Shown in pieces: positions 33,379 through 44,724 of a stretch of 64,000 bases of DNA. This stretch comes from Diphasiastrum complanatum (taxonomy: Eukaryota; Streptophyta; Lycopodiopsida; Lycopodiales; Lycopodiaceae). The notes beneath the pieces were generated by a model. That model ran no database searches and was not told the origin of the DNA. It worked only from the letters and a program-made list of their open reading frames with translations. Every line of letters begins with the position of its first letter. Positions within the stretch are counted from its first letter, which is position 1. The stretch is taken from the NCBI GenBank assembly GCA_029204225.1, contig CM055108.1, forward strand, positions 48,558,996 through 48,622,995, written 5' to 3'. The translations under genes were made by a program, and so were the position numbers.

Positions 33379-35690
33379 GCTGCCTTGTAGTAAATTTTTC
33401 CCGTACAGTTAGTCCCAAATATCTTCGTCTTGTTAGGCCCAACATATCATGATCGAAATTACAAGTTCGGTATGATCTTTAGTTCATTCCATATAAATCT
33501 CGTAGGGTGAATCCTAGTACTGTTAATGGAAAATTCGGTATATGATTTAAGCAGTATTCAAACCATTAACATTGAACTTTTTGGATATTTGCGATTTTGC
33601 AGTTTTCTACCGTCCTTTCCATGCTCACGAGATCGACATACCTTGGGTGTTAGGCATTCGAGTGCTCGCCTCCCAAGGCCCGTATGTTTCAATGGGTAAC
33701 CTGGGCGGGGTGTTCTAGATGCGAAATCTTCACTGTAAAAATGCGTTCTTTCCTAGCCCGAGAGGTGTGTTTCACCCTTGCCAGGTATTAAAATTGCCTC
33801 TGTGTTTCAAGAGGATCGACCATGTTTTATTTTAAGTAGCACTATGATGCATAACTTATAGATATATGGAATTTCCACTCAAGTTCTTCACTTCACTTCA
33901 GCAATTGTGAAACTGTCAAGCAGTCATAAAAAGTATCATGTTCAGCGTGCACATATATTGACTTGATATCTATTTATAGTTGCTTTGTTAATCAGATCAC
34001 TAGTACATCATACTAAAGTAGTTCGAAAAGAATAGCATCAACAATGTTAGCTATTTTTCTCCTCCTACCAATCATTCCATCTACGTTACCACATATCAAT
34101 CATACGGCCTATCTGATGGTTATAAGCTTTGCTAAGATCTATACTATCAAGCCATTCTTGTTACCTAACAGTCATTGCACTGATCAATAAAAATATATAT
34201 ATATATAGTTCTATTTAGTCAGACAAAGTAGAGGATTCTATATTTCATAACACACCACAACTTATGAATGACAAAATCAGTAATGGCATAGGTAGTAGCA
34301 GCAACTGACAATAACAGCCACAATGAATTAATCGATCAAACATCTAGCAGACGTAACAACATTTTGATTGTGCCCACATTAATCAACAAGGAGAGAAACA
34401 CCATTCAAATCATCAATAGCTTACCATACTCATAATAGATATTAAAAGCATACCTCAGTACTTCCTGAAACTGGTCGATTCTCCTCAAGATTGCTCACTG
34501 TTTGTCACTTTTACTGGTTTCGAATCGTCGCTACTTGTTTGGTTTCAGTGTATATGCTGGCTTGGTTTCTTCTAGGCCTCGATCTTGTGTAGTTCCGACC
34601 ATGTATTGTTCTGGGGGCTGCTCATTGATCAGTATTGCTTCTCCGTGGGTTATTTAATCTTCTTACAAGTAGTGCTCAACAATTCAAGTTTTTGGTCAAG
34701 GCCACCAGGTTGACGCTCATGAAACTCTTGATAAAGACTGACATAATAGCAGTACCTTGTTCGGACTTATGTATGAGGAACTGAATCAGCTGTTCAAGTA
34801 TTGTCATGCTCAGTTGTAAAACTAGAAATCACAAAGCAGACAATGCTCAAGGATGGTGCGCACAGCTTCCCCACTCAAACTTGGAACATGTTATAGTGTC
34901 GATGTGAGGACGGATTATGCTATCAAGCTGAAGCATTGTCACGTTAATGTGTGATGGCTCTCTTAGAATTTGTCACTAGCTACAATGACCCTTGTATGAG
35001 TCAGCATCACTCTCCTTGTGGAAGTCATACAATCAATTGAGGGCTATATTGACTGGTAGAGACTACTCATCTCAATCAAAAAGAGTTATCCAATAGTTCA
35101 TGGGATGACTTCTTTCTTCAATCACCTTTCCCTGGTGATACTCATGGTATGAGATTCACTCATGATCTTCAAAAGATAGCGACTGACGTCTAGATGGCAG
35201 TGCACGTGGAAATGAGGCATCGCCAATCATCAGTAGTATGACAATTTATTCTTAGAAGTCAGCACAAGTGGTCAGACCTCTGATCTCCATGCTCAGGTAA
35301 CAACATATTCTAGTGCTCAGAAGCACGAGACAGGTCTGTCTGATTTCTGACAACGTGCTCCAGGGAGAGACGGCTAGGTTTTGATTGTGTTGTCAGTTGT
35401 GATTGTATGCTGTGATGGTGGTTACGACAGGGCAATGATGGATGGGGTTGGAATACGAGTGAAAGAATGATGGGATTGGATTACAAGGTGACGGAATGAT
35501 GGGATTGGATTGCGGTCCTGATGGTGTAAGTGTGGAGGTAGTGTGTTGGTGAATACGGTGGGAGTGCGATCTGTTGCAATCGAAGGAGAATGCAGTGGGG
35601 TGTGATTATGTGTAGACATTGCGGTGGGTTGCGGTGAATGTGATCTCTACGGTGCAGAGACTGATGCAATGGAGGATCTAACGCAGGGTC
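33379..35690. other. Unassigned sequence right of the chromovirus
   Basis: No gene or complete element is recognised. 35460-35560 holds a few copies of GATGGGATTGGATT. A short (TA)n lies at 34194-34207. Confidence 0.4.
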
Positions 35691-35692
35691 AT

Positions 35693-36092
35693 CGGTCGAG
35701 ATTGGAATGAGGTCGTCGATTGAGATTTTACTGAGGGCCATCGGTTGAGATTTCACAGGGCACCGTCGGTTGAGATTTGATTGAGGGCCGTCAGTCGAGA
35801 TTTCACAGGGCACCGTCGGTTGATATTTGGTTGAGGGCCGTCGGTCGAGATTTCACAGGGCACCGTCGATTGAGATTTGATTGAGGGCCGTCGGTCGAGA
35901 TTCTAGAAAAAGACTTTGGTTGAGATTTGAAGGATGGTGTCGGTTGAGATTGGAATGAGGCCGTTGGTTGAGATCTGATGGAGTACCGTCGGTTGAGATC
36001 TGAGTGGAAACCGTCGGTCGAGATTTTGTGGACTGGCGTCGGTTGAGATTTGAAGGACAATGTCGGTTGAGATTGGAATGAGGCCGTCGGTT
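35693..36092 (+). repeat. Minisatellite of about 25-bp units, GTCGGTTGAGATTT...
   Basis: About sixteen units begin (G/C)(T/C)CGGT(T/C)GAGAT. In 35750-35900 two alternating forms, one continuing TTGATTGAGGGCC and one TTCACAGGGCACC, make a 50-bp higher-order period. Later units are looser. Minus-strand frames through it are only the repeat read in different frames. Confidence 0.88.
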
Positions 36093-36970
36093 GGCGGCCT
36101 GATGCTCTGCTCTTTCGCTGTATTCTGCTCGTTGATAGACTTTCATGCACATCTATTTTGTTTCTATTATTTTTTTTTTTTTGGCTCTACTACCCACATT
36201 CTCTATATATTCTTTTTGATCCAGAAAAAGGTCTATATCTCCACTATGTGGAGTTTACAAGATAGCTTATCAGAGAATTACAAGACTAGTTAACGCTAAT
36301 CGACTAACTAGTTACTCTCCTCTATAGCTAAATGTTTCAGCTGAGCGTGAAGCTTAAGACTCCATGCCCGTTGAACTGCCAGCTGGTAGCGCGAAAGATT
36401 TTCTTTCGTTTCTTTTTGTTTCGTGTTGCTTCGCATCTTTTTGGTCCTGGAGGCATGTTTGATTTTTGTGAATTGTTTGACCTTCGAGTTTCGCTTCGTT
36501 TCATGTTTAGGGTTTTTGAGACACGTTGACTTTCACGAATTGTTCAAGGCATGTTGACTTTTGCGTCGCGGCAAAGTTGCATGAGTTCACCATTTCGAAT
36601 ATGATTGCTGGTCACTGTCGGCTATATCATTCCTATAATCCTCCAGAATGTAGACAGACACTGCTAACCTACGTTTAAGTTAATTCAGCATTCAACAAGA
36701 TTGAACCTATGTGTGGAATAGATAAACAAGTGAATGAGATACATGAACAATAAGCAGACAATAATTCAATCGAGATTAGACAATTTGAATGATATTTGCA
36801 TAACAACTACAACATCATCTATTGATCCTCTTGTTCAAGCACTATGTGACAAACCCACACAACGCATTGGCATGAGAGAAGCGGTGTTCTCTCACAAACA
36901 ATGTCTCGTTTACTAGCGGACTACTTGGATCTCTGTGGATCCTGCTTACAATGTCTCGCTCACTGGCGGA
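36093..36970. other. Unassigned sequence, partly TTCG-rich
   Basis: 36380-36560 is rich in TTCG and TTTCG words, like 51330-51520. On the minus strand 37087-36842 is open (SEYMQLLDALMIQEDADKK) and overlaps the repeat at 36971-37102. It looks like a remnant of an unknown coding sequence. Confidence 0.35.
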
Positions 36971-37102
36971 CTTCTCTATTCTATATTTTTTATCTGCATC
37001 TTCTTGTATCATTAGTGCATCTAGCAACTGCATATATTCAGAGTAACATTTTTGATTAGATAGATTAAGCAATCTAAGAGTAATCACAGATTATAAGAGC
37101 GA
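36971..37102 (-). repeat. 132-bp repeat shared with 51129-51258
   Basis: The two copies are about 92 percent alike by eye and share TAGATTAAGCAATCTAAGA and GCATATATTCAGAGTAA. On the minus strand both read NLSNQK(C/S)YSEYMQLLDALMI. Here the copy abuts the minus-oriented LTR at 37103. At 51129 it abuts a Copia integrase remnant. Confidence 0.75.
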
Positions 37103-37477
37103 CTAGAAGCTTCACCCCCAAACCAAGGGATAAGAAGCATGAAGGTAGAGTGAAACCTTGGCAATGAATCAATGATCACAATGAGGAGTAGGACGAGTTT
37201 GGCCTCAATATATAGAGCCAAAAGCAACCTGGGCACATAGCCATGCATAGCCCTAAGTTTCTTATACATAGATTCACCTAGAATAGAGTCCTAAGCATGG
37301 ACCAACTACTCATAGAATTGCTATTGATAACTCTACACATGCATACACTGTCTCATACCTTGTCTAAACTCCATTTCGTGTGTTCTGGGCCTCACAAGGA
37401 TATTAGCTACTTTTGGGTCACGTCCAGTACGACGTGGCATAACTAATAGCTTGATTTACTAGAGTACCGTGTATCCA
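37103..37477 (-). repeat. LTR (TGGATACACG family), minus orientation
   Basis: On the minus strand it runs from TGGATACACGGTACTCTAG at 37477 through CCTTGTGAGGCCCAGAACAC and a TATA-like TATATATTGAG to GAAGCTTCTAG at 37103. It is closely similar, base by base, to 40939-41313 in the opposite orientation. The U5 end of the LTR is missing here. Confidence 0.8.
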
Positions 37478-37479
37478 AG

Positions 37480-38460
37480 TCGTGAATCTGGCATCATGTG
37501 AAACAGGGACATGGGTACCCTTAGCACTTTCATTCGAGGCTTTTGTGTGCATCTGGTGAGATATGCACATGCTGCTTCAAGTTGCTTGTCGTTGATTGCT
37601 TCCAGCCTGTACCCATCCTTGTTCTTCCACTTGGTCACAGAGGGATCAATATATTTGAAATATGCCGTTTGCTCTATCTTCTAGAGTGTCCGTGTGACAG
37701 TGTTTGGCCCTCGTGGAAAACCATAAGGTTGCAAGTCAGCTACCGCAAATGATATGTTATAGACATAATTCCTGATAGGGGGAACTATGATCTGACATGA
37801 TCTTGTTGTGGTATGATAATTGGCATATGCCATGTGTGCCAGATAGGGGCTTTGATAACCTGTCAAAACAGGGATCTGAAATTCCATTTCCTTGAAGAAG
37901 GACTCCGCCTGCTGGTACCAGGTCTGCATCTCTGTAAGGTCAAGCTTGCACAAGTGGATCCTTTCATCGTCCAAACTGCACCAGAGGTTCCAATCTAAAC
38001 TAACAATGGTTACCTGATAGAGGCTATCACGGAACCAGTCATACAGGCGGCTCTACATCTGTTGAATAACTTTCTAGTTGTTTCAACATTTCGCAAGGAC
38101 ATAATCCAATCCATGCTGCTGAGTTAGATAGTGGAGTCCTTCTTGGGATTCCCTGGCCCCACGGTTGTGCCATACGACTGGCATGGCTTCCTCATTCACG
38201 AACTAACCATATCCATCAAATCTAACACCTGTGAGTGTATCGCAGTAGGCTCCCTACTGTGTAATTTTGCATGCACACTTCTCGAGACGAAAGTGCACGG
38301 TTTTTGATGCTCCAACCTTCTATCTTCCATTGTGCCACACACTAACCTCTATCCGTCATCTGCTACATCCACATCCTCCCAACCTGCAGTTACTGACACG
38401 ACGACCAACAAAAGAATGCGATACATTTTCCATCTGGATTACATTCACCTCGTGAACCAT
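37480..38460 (-). pseudogene. Unrecognised decayed coding region ending at an LTR
   Basis: I do not recognise this family. On the minus strand one frame runs from ATG 38460 (MVHEVNVIQMENVSHSF) with no apparent frameshift to a TAG about 20 bp inside the LTR at 37477, about 330 codons. It is interrupted by about eight in-frame stops, all TAG or TGA. The longest uninterrupted part is 37974-37681, with protein-like composition (DLTEMQTWYQQAESFFKEME, YLAHMAYANYHTT). A Cys/Gly-rich stretch (CRLGGCGCSR) lies near the N-terminus, and VWHN occurs twice. An in-frame TAA lies just upstream of the ATG. About 15 stops would be expected by chance, so the support is moderate. Confidence 0.35.
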
Positions 38461-40429
38461 AAATATTTAGATTCATATGATACGTCAATCATAATTTTCT
38501 GAAATCCAAACCATACTTAATCATTTACAAGATACTGGAGTATATGTCTAACATAACTCAAGAAAAGTAAGAGTCATTTCAAAATCTTTCCATTAAGAAA
38601 ATACTGGATTTAGGAATACTTTCAAAACATGATTCTTTAACTAAAGTGCAAGATTCAAGTTCTATAAACAACTAGTAATTAAAGATTGAATGCATATCAA
38701 AATGACAATCATCTTCAACTACAAAAACTTAAGATTACAATCCAGAATCACATCTAGATACCCAAAGTCTTACTGAAAATCAATTCAGTTATTATTCTTG
38801 GACTCATTATGATTCATTATCCAATTGAGCGCTCTAGGACACAATCACAAATGAGTTGAGTCTATTCCTTAACTAAGAAATACTCTATCCCAAGAATACT
38901 GTATATCCAATGCACATAATTTTAACTGATGAACCCAAATGATTCACTAATCATGCGTCTTACAAGCCGTATAATCAAAAAACCATTAGTTCTTGGTGAA
39001 TCCACATCACACTGATCGTTTTGCCAATTAACTTTATCTTGGAGTAATCAACTACTCAAGTTAATTGCCAATAATTGAGAAATCTCAAATGTCTAGGTGA
39101 AGAATTTAATTATACTAGTATAACACCACATTTAGATCCTTACCCAAATCATTTATAAGTTAATCCATAAATCTTCTATACAAATATTTGTTAATTTGAA
39201 TCATTATCTATAAGTAGTACAGTAAAAGGTCAAATTGTCCACACAATCCCTAAAGAATTCCTCTTATTCGAAAAGTTCCAACTAGGTATCTTACTCTGAA
39301 TCTATCCGAAATTACTTTCATATCAAATCACATTTCTATACCACATCTGGTTTTCTTCCGAAAGCTATGCAACCAACAAATTCCCAAATAGAATTTTATT
39401 CCACCACTTCACCCCTCTTTTTAAGGAGATTATAAATTTCATTAAAAGTTAAATTGAAAGATGATATATGAAAATATCTAAATCCAAGAAAAGTTAGTAA
39501 TAAGTGCTTCCATTAAAGGATTCACTCTATTACAACCAGGACTTTTCCTTCAAATATTATCTCTTGTTTCCAAACACTGGAGCATCCATTTATTTGGATG
39601 ACTGGTAGGCTGATATGGAAATCATCTTGTTTACTTGGTCTCCCTCTGTACTGAGCTTTACATAACTCAATTTGGTGTTTTGTAGCCAAAGTTATGATCA
39701 TTTGAAATTTTGTAGTTTTGTGAGTAAAATTGGCAAAATTTGAAATTGTTCTGATTGCATGCCAGTGAACCATGTTAATTCCTCTGCTTAGATCACAAGG
39801 TCAGATGTGGATTTGTGATATCCATCTGATTTGCATGCTGTTCATTTCTCTAATTTGTAGTACTGTGCTTGCATGGATTGGTTGCATGATGATTCTCATA
39901 GTGATTCTGACATGCATGATGGATTTACAATCGATTTGAGTGGTCATACGCATGTGCTGACAAATTCGGATATTGGCTGACAAATTTCGTAAAACTGAAG
40001 TTTACATAAAAAATTCCAGAATGACGTTTTGTGACTGATGTAGTGTGCTTTGCATGCCAGTTTGACATTGGTTAGTAATATCAGGAATCGGACAGTGTTT
40101 CTTTGATTTTGATTACCTTTTGTGCTAACAGTAATTTTTGTCAGAATTTTCGAATTACGTTAAATAAAGCAAAAATTGAGTTTTCTGAAAAATCAAAATT
40201 TTGGTCATTTTTTCGTTATCTATGGAATCAGTTTAGATTAGTGAATTGATTAAACTGAGTTTATCACAGTGTTTTTCCTAAGTCTAAATTATTTTCTGGT
40301 GATAGATAGGTTAAAATTGACAAAAGAAACCGCAATGAAATTGCCGACAATTTTTACTATGCTGTCATTTTTTTTACGATTGGAGTGAGAACTCCCAGAT
40401 TGAAAGTTAAAGATTTCGGGATGATGAAT
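38461..40429. other. AT-rich region without recognised gene
   Basis: Nothing coding is recognised. 39554-39608 repeats 41835-41887 in the same orientation. 39764-39840 repeats 41884-41958 in inverted orientation. 40270-40430 leads into the Copia fragment. Confidence 0.45.
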
Positions 40430-40918
40430 TGAAAAGGAGCAAATACTCCAATACTTGCAGGAACAATCATGATGAATGAAGATTGTTCGAAGACTGAAGA
40501 AGAAAAAAAATTGATACAACATATACCATACAGGAAGGTAATCGGATCACTAATGTATCTTGCAGATAACACACGTCCTGACATTGCTTATGTCATATTC
40601 AGGATGAGCCAATTTAGCACGAATTTAGACTTGACTCATTGGAAGATCGCGAAGCGAATCTTGACGAAGGATTTTTTATTGTGTTATTCTCGTAATGCAG
40701 GATTCCAGATGCTTTCCTACAATGATGCTAGCTGGGCATCTCTCAAGGATGACTGCAAAAGTGTCTCAGGAGGATGTACTTAAAAAAGAAGCAGCTGCAG
40801 ACTACTTTCATTGGAACGAAGAAGATGGTTGCTAACATCTTCACAAACACCTTAGACAAAGGTTTGTTTGAGAAACAAAGGAGCACTCTAGGTGTTATGT
40901 CCATGACCAGTAAGTAGG
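40430..40918 (+). pseudogene. Copia RT-RNase H remnant
   Basis: The fragment reads GANTPILAG, then KTEEEKKLIQHIPYRKVIGS, LMYLADNTRPDIAYVIFRMS and DASWASLKDDC, the end of RT and start of RNase H of a Ty1/Copia polyprotein. After a frameshift near 40780 it reads NTLDKGLFEKQRSTLGVM and ends at TAG 40916, about 20 bp before the LTR. Catalytic RT and everything upstream are missing. Confidence 0.82.
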
Positions 40919-40938
40919 ATTCAGTATACTCCTAGTCT

Positions 40939-41412
40939 TGGATACACGGTACTCTAGTAAATCAAGCTGTTAGTTATGCCACGTCGTACTAGATGTGATC
41001 CGAAAGTAACTAAAATCCTTGTGAGGCCCAGAACACACTAAATGGAGTTTAGACAAGATATGAGACAATGTATGCATGTGTAGAGTTATCAATAGCAATT
41101 CTATGAATAGTTGGTCCATGCTTAGGACTCTATTCTAGGCGAATCTATGTATAGGGAACTTAGGGCTATGCATGGCTATGTGCCTAGGTTGCTTTTGGCT
41201 CTATATATTGAGGCCAAACTCGCCCTACTCCTCATTGTGATCATTGATTCATTGCCAGAGTTTCACTCTACCTTCATGCTTCTTATCCCTTGGCTTGGGG
41301 GTGAAGCTTCTAGAGTCGATTGGTTGCTTCTACTTGGTTGGGTGGTTGCTCCATAGTATATTTTCCATTGTGTTTTGTCTTGTAAGCAGGATCTTAGGGA
41401 GCTTCCCTTATA
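40939..41412 (+). repeat. LTR (TGGATACACG family), plus orientation
   Basis: It begins TGGATACACGGTACTCTAG, carries CCTTGTGAGGCCCAG and a TATA-like CTCTATATATTG at about 41200, and ends close to the PBS at 41414. The 3' boundary is inferred from the PBS; a clean CA end is not visible. It follows Copia pol directly, as a 3' LTR would, yet is followed by a PBS, as a 5' LTR would be. Confidence 0.72.
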
Positions 41413-41413
41413 T

Positions 41414-41425
41414 TGGTATCAAAGC
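41414..41425 (+). other. Primer binding site-like TGGTATCAAAGC
   Basis: It is complementary to the 3' end of initiator tRNA-Met with one mismatch (A for G), placed directly after the LTR. The following 41426-41955 would be a leader. No gag follows before the next element. Confidence 0.7.
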
Positions 41426-41959
41426 AAGGCTTACAAAGATTGGAGAACATGGAGAAGGGCTACCTTTCATCAAAATTTTGGATTAGATCCATGGGAATTC
41501 TCTTCCAAGGTGGATAGCAAGGTTGCAAGTGGGTGTACTATCCCGGTTTCAATTTGCATGTTGCTAAAATCCATTACTCTTGAGATTCTTTGTGGTTTTA
41601 TGGAGAATTGTCCTTGAAGGCCAATTTGTGATGCTTTTTTGGAGCTTTTTCTTGTGTAGATCAAATCTTTGGTAGATTTGAATTTTCCAGCAAGTGACTT
41701 TCGTTTTAGGGTTCATTAATGATGAAATTACTGATGTTCCATACCATCAGCTTTTTCTTCTAGAAAACTCTTAACTGCCTCATCTGATATTCTAGAGATC
41801 CATTGATCATCTAGCTGTCCTATATTTATATAGGATATTATCTCTTGTTTTCAAACATCGGAGAATCCATTTATTTGGATGACTGGCATGCCTATCAGAT
41901 GGATACTAAAAATCCACATCTGACCTTGTGATCTAAGCAGAAGAATTAACATGGCTCAT

Positions 41960-43211
41960 GTGATGCCACGAAATTGTTAAATATTGAATATCAACATAAA
42001 TATGGCATGATATACTCAAAAATGAATATATACGAGCCGGATAAATATAATTCATGAAGAGGCCTAATTCATTTTTAAGGAATATATCTCCTAAGTACTT
42101 GCCTTGTAATTAAGGACAAGACCTTTAAAAGGAAAGACATTGCTTTGGATAACCTTTTCTAGCTCGTCCATGCGAAACGACTAGATATGAAAAGACATGT
42201 TAAACTAGAGTCATTTTAACTCTTAGTTAAATATATCTCTTATGGTATAATTGAACGTATACTCAATCTAATTGTTAACTAGACCCTTTCATGGGAGCGA
42301 CGCACCTGTTGTTTTAGAGGTGTGTTTGTTCGTCCCGTAGAACATATATTGATTTCACACTTCAGTCTCGAGCATCGAGAGAGAAGAGTTTATGCATACG
42401 TAAGAGGTTGAAGAAGTGAATAGAGTACTGAGAGTTATTCTGCCTTATCTCTGTTCTCCGCACTGTTGAGTGTGAGTGATCTTGATTCTCCTAGCAATCT
42501 CTAATGCATTACATGAATTACTCTCTGATTAGACAGACTCTCTAGAGCATTACAGTCGTTTGTTGTGTATCCGTAAAACATGCTCTAAAGAACTATCTTA
42601 AAATCATCTTATTCGTCTATCGCAAATACTTTCTTTTCGGCACTCAAATAACAACTACATTTGGTATAGTCTAGCACGATCATTGAATAAAGCTATATGT
42701 ATACATGTGAGATGACAGTCCCTGTCTGAAGAATTGAGTCTTTGATATGTGTTCCTGATTGGAATTGACATAAGTTTCTAATGTGCTCTAAAACCTTTAA
42801 CCATTAATTTGGACTTAAGTTGTTGAGGACTTTTGTTTAGAAACGAACAGTTCGCGAACGCGATTAATTAATTGTCTGCACAACCACGAATACATCGAAC
42901 ATTTCTCGACTCTCTGTTGACACTTAATCAGCCGGAGTGTAGTATTGTTGTACTACTCTGATAACATCTCACCTGTAAAACGTGTTTCATTTGATTTGAT
43001 AGAGGCTAGATTATTGTTCTGAAATTATTAACATTACACACCCCAAACACAAGTAATACTGGTTACTTTCTAATGTCTGTCGACAACCAGAATAACACTC
43101 AAAATTACTTGTCATAATTGTACCAAATACATAACTTTCTAACGCTGTCCTCTATGGGAACGACATTATTTACTACAAAATCTATATTAACCTTGTTGGT
43201 ATAGTGCGTCA
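41960..43211 (+). repeat. Left LTR of the tRNA-Asp-primed Ty3 element
   Basis: The 3' end, GTGCGTCA at 43211, is fixed by the PBS and by the second copy ending at 49664. The 5' end at TGATGCCACG is inferred because it is complementary to GCGTCA with one mismatch. The length of about 1.25 kb is usual for Tat/Athila LTRs. Long stretches such as GAGATGACAGTCCCTGTCTG are shared with 49143-49664. Confidence 0.65.
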
Positions 43212-43223
43212 TATACCAATGTT

Positions 43224-43240
43224 TGGCGCCATTGCCGAGG
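43224..43240 (+). other. Primer binding site (tRNA-Asp type)
   Basis: TGGCGCCATTGCCGAGG is close to the TGGCGCCGTTGCCGGGG used by Tat and Athila elements. It lies 12 bp after the LTR end. Confidence 0.85.
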
Positions 43241-43293
43241 ATAGCTTAGGAAAGTTATAAGAAATCTGACATATCCATCTCCATCTCTAGTGT

Positions 43294-44722
43294 ATGTCAG
43301 ATAGAGAATCCCGATTAGAACGATACCGTAAGCTTAGAGAGGAATTTTTACGAAGACAGAGTGAGAGTGCGAGTCAAAGAAATCTAGACGAAATCACTGC
43401 CCAGTTACTTGAACTCCTAATGAGCTTCGGTATGGAGGGTTCTGCTGAACGTTTCACTTCTATCTCAAAAATTAAGTACGATTATTTTAAAAAGACTACT
43501 TCCAATGATGCAGATAGCTATGTCTCGCAATTTGAGTCATTCGCTAATGCAAATAATGAAGGAACTGACGTAGATAAACTGCGAATCTTCCCTGGTCTAC
43601 TGAGAAAGCAGGCACACATATGGTACAGTCAAGTTGAACCAGGTCATGTAGGAACCTGGTTACTGCTAAAAGATGCGTTTCTGAACCAGTTCAGAAAAAT
43701 TTGTTACAAATCTAAAATTCTCGGACGTCTTAACAATGTTCAGAAGAAGACTAAAGAATCCCTTCGAAAATATACACGAAAGGTTAAAAATCTTATAGGA
43801 AAATGAACTGGTGTATATCCCGTTGATATGCAGATCGAATGGTTGTTGGCTGGTTTACCACCAAAGATTGATTGGTATTGCAGACAAGGGGACATGACCT
43901 CCTTAGCAGCAGTAATAGCTAGTGCCAAACATTTTGAGACCTCGAAACTAGCACGAAAGCGACACTCAACTAGGAGATCTCGTAAGTCTAAGACTGATTC
44001 CAGTGACAACGATGACGATTCAGATTCTGACTCAAGTACTAGTTCATCAAGCTCGGAGTCCGAAAGCAATGATTCATTAAAACCAGAAGCTGATAAAGGA
44101 GAGAAAAGAAATAAATGACGTTCCAAGCAAAAGGACGACCCAAAAACCATCGAGGATAAGTCGTCAACTTCTAAAGTCGAAAAGCTTTGGAAGAGTAATA
44201 TGGCTGACCTTAATCAAAATTTTAATGATTTGTAAGTGGTTGCAGACAAAAGACAAGAAGCGTCTTCTTCCAACTCAACAGTGTGGTGTACGAAATGTGG
44301 AACTTCTAGACATACTAAGGAAGACTGCACCACTGTGAATGTCAAGTATATTGAAGATTCTGCCCAGGAGGTACTTTTTATTTTTGAGAATGATGCGACT
44401 ACTAACTATGTTCAGGGTACTGTAGCATCAGCCCAGCAGGATAGACCAAAGTTTGCACCACGAAGACATAATCCTCCTGAATTTGTTGGACCAGCAAAGT
44501 CTCAAACCGCGACTAAACCAGTGTCGGACAACTGCTACAACTGTGGAGAGCCGGGACATTTTTCTCCTGACTGTCCTCAACCGCGAAAGCCGATTGGTTA
44601 TGTACCGTTATGCTCGAACTGCAGGGAGCTTGGCCACAAGTATCCTGAGTGCCCTCAGCCATAGAAGCCACGACCCAAATATCAGTATGTAGCAACATCA
44701 GTTGCTGCAGACTCGAAAGCAA
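43294..44722 (+). pseudogene. Ty3 gag with zinc knuckles, broken by stops
   Basis: Capsid/nucleocapsid of the element. The ATG at 43294 (MSDRESRLERYRKLREEF) opens 170 codons with the retrotransposon gag core (QAHIWYSQVEPGHVGTWLLL, FLNQFRKICYKSK). A TGA at 43804 breaks it. The same frame resumes (MQIEWLLAGLPPKIDWY), through a Ser/Asp-rich stretch, a TGA near 44116 and a TAA near 44234. After this come three CCHC-type segments: CTKCGTSRHTKEDC, CYNCGEPGHFSPDC and CSNCRELGHKYPEC. After the TAG at 44662 it reads YVATSVAADSKAT and then meets Copia RT. No protease or RT of its own remains. Confidence 0.85.
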
Positions 44723-44724
44723 CT

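Noticed and set aside
35422-36152. Overlapping minus-strand frames with repeats such as NLNRR and SQPT
   Set aside because: They are the 25-bp minisatellite read in several frames, with no domain and no start context.
37480-38460. In-frame TAG/TGA stops as sites of U-to-C RNA editing, as in fern or hornwort organelles
   Set aside because: The surroundings are nuclear retroelements and the protein is not a known organelle gene. Methylation decay explains the stops.
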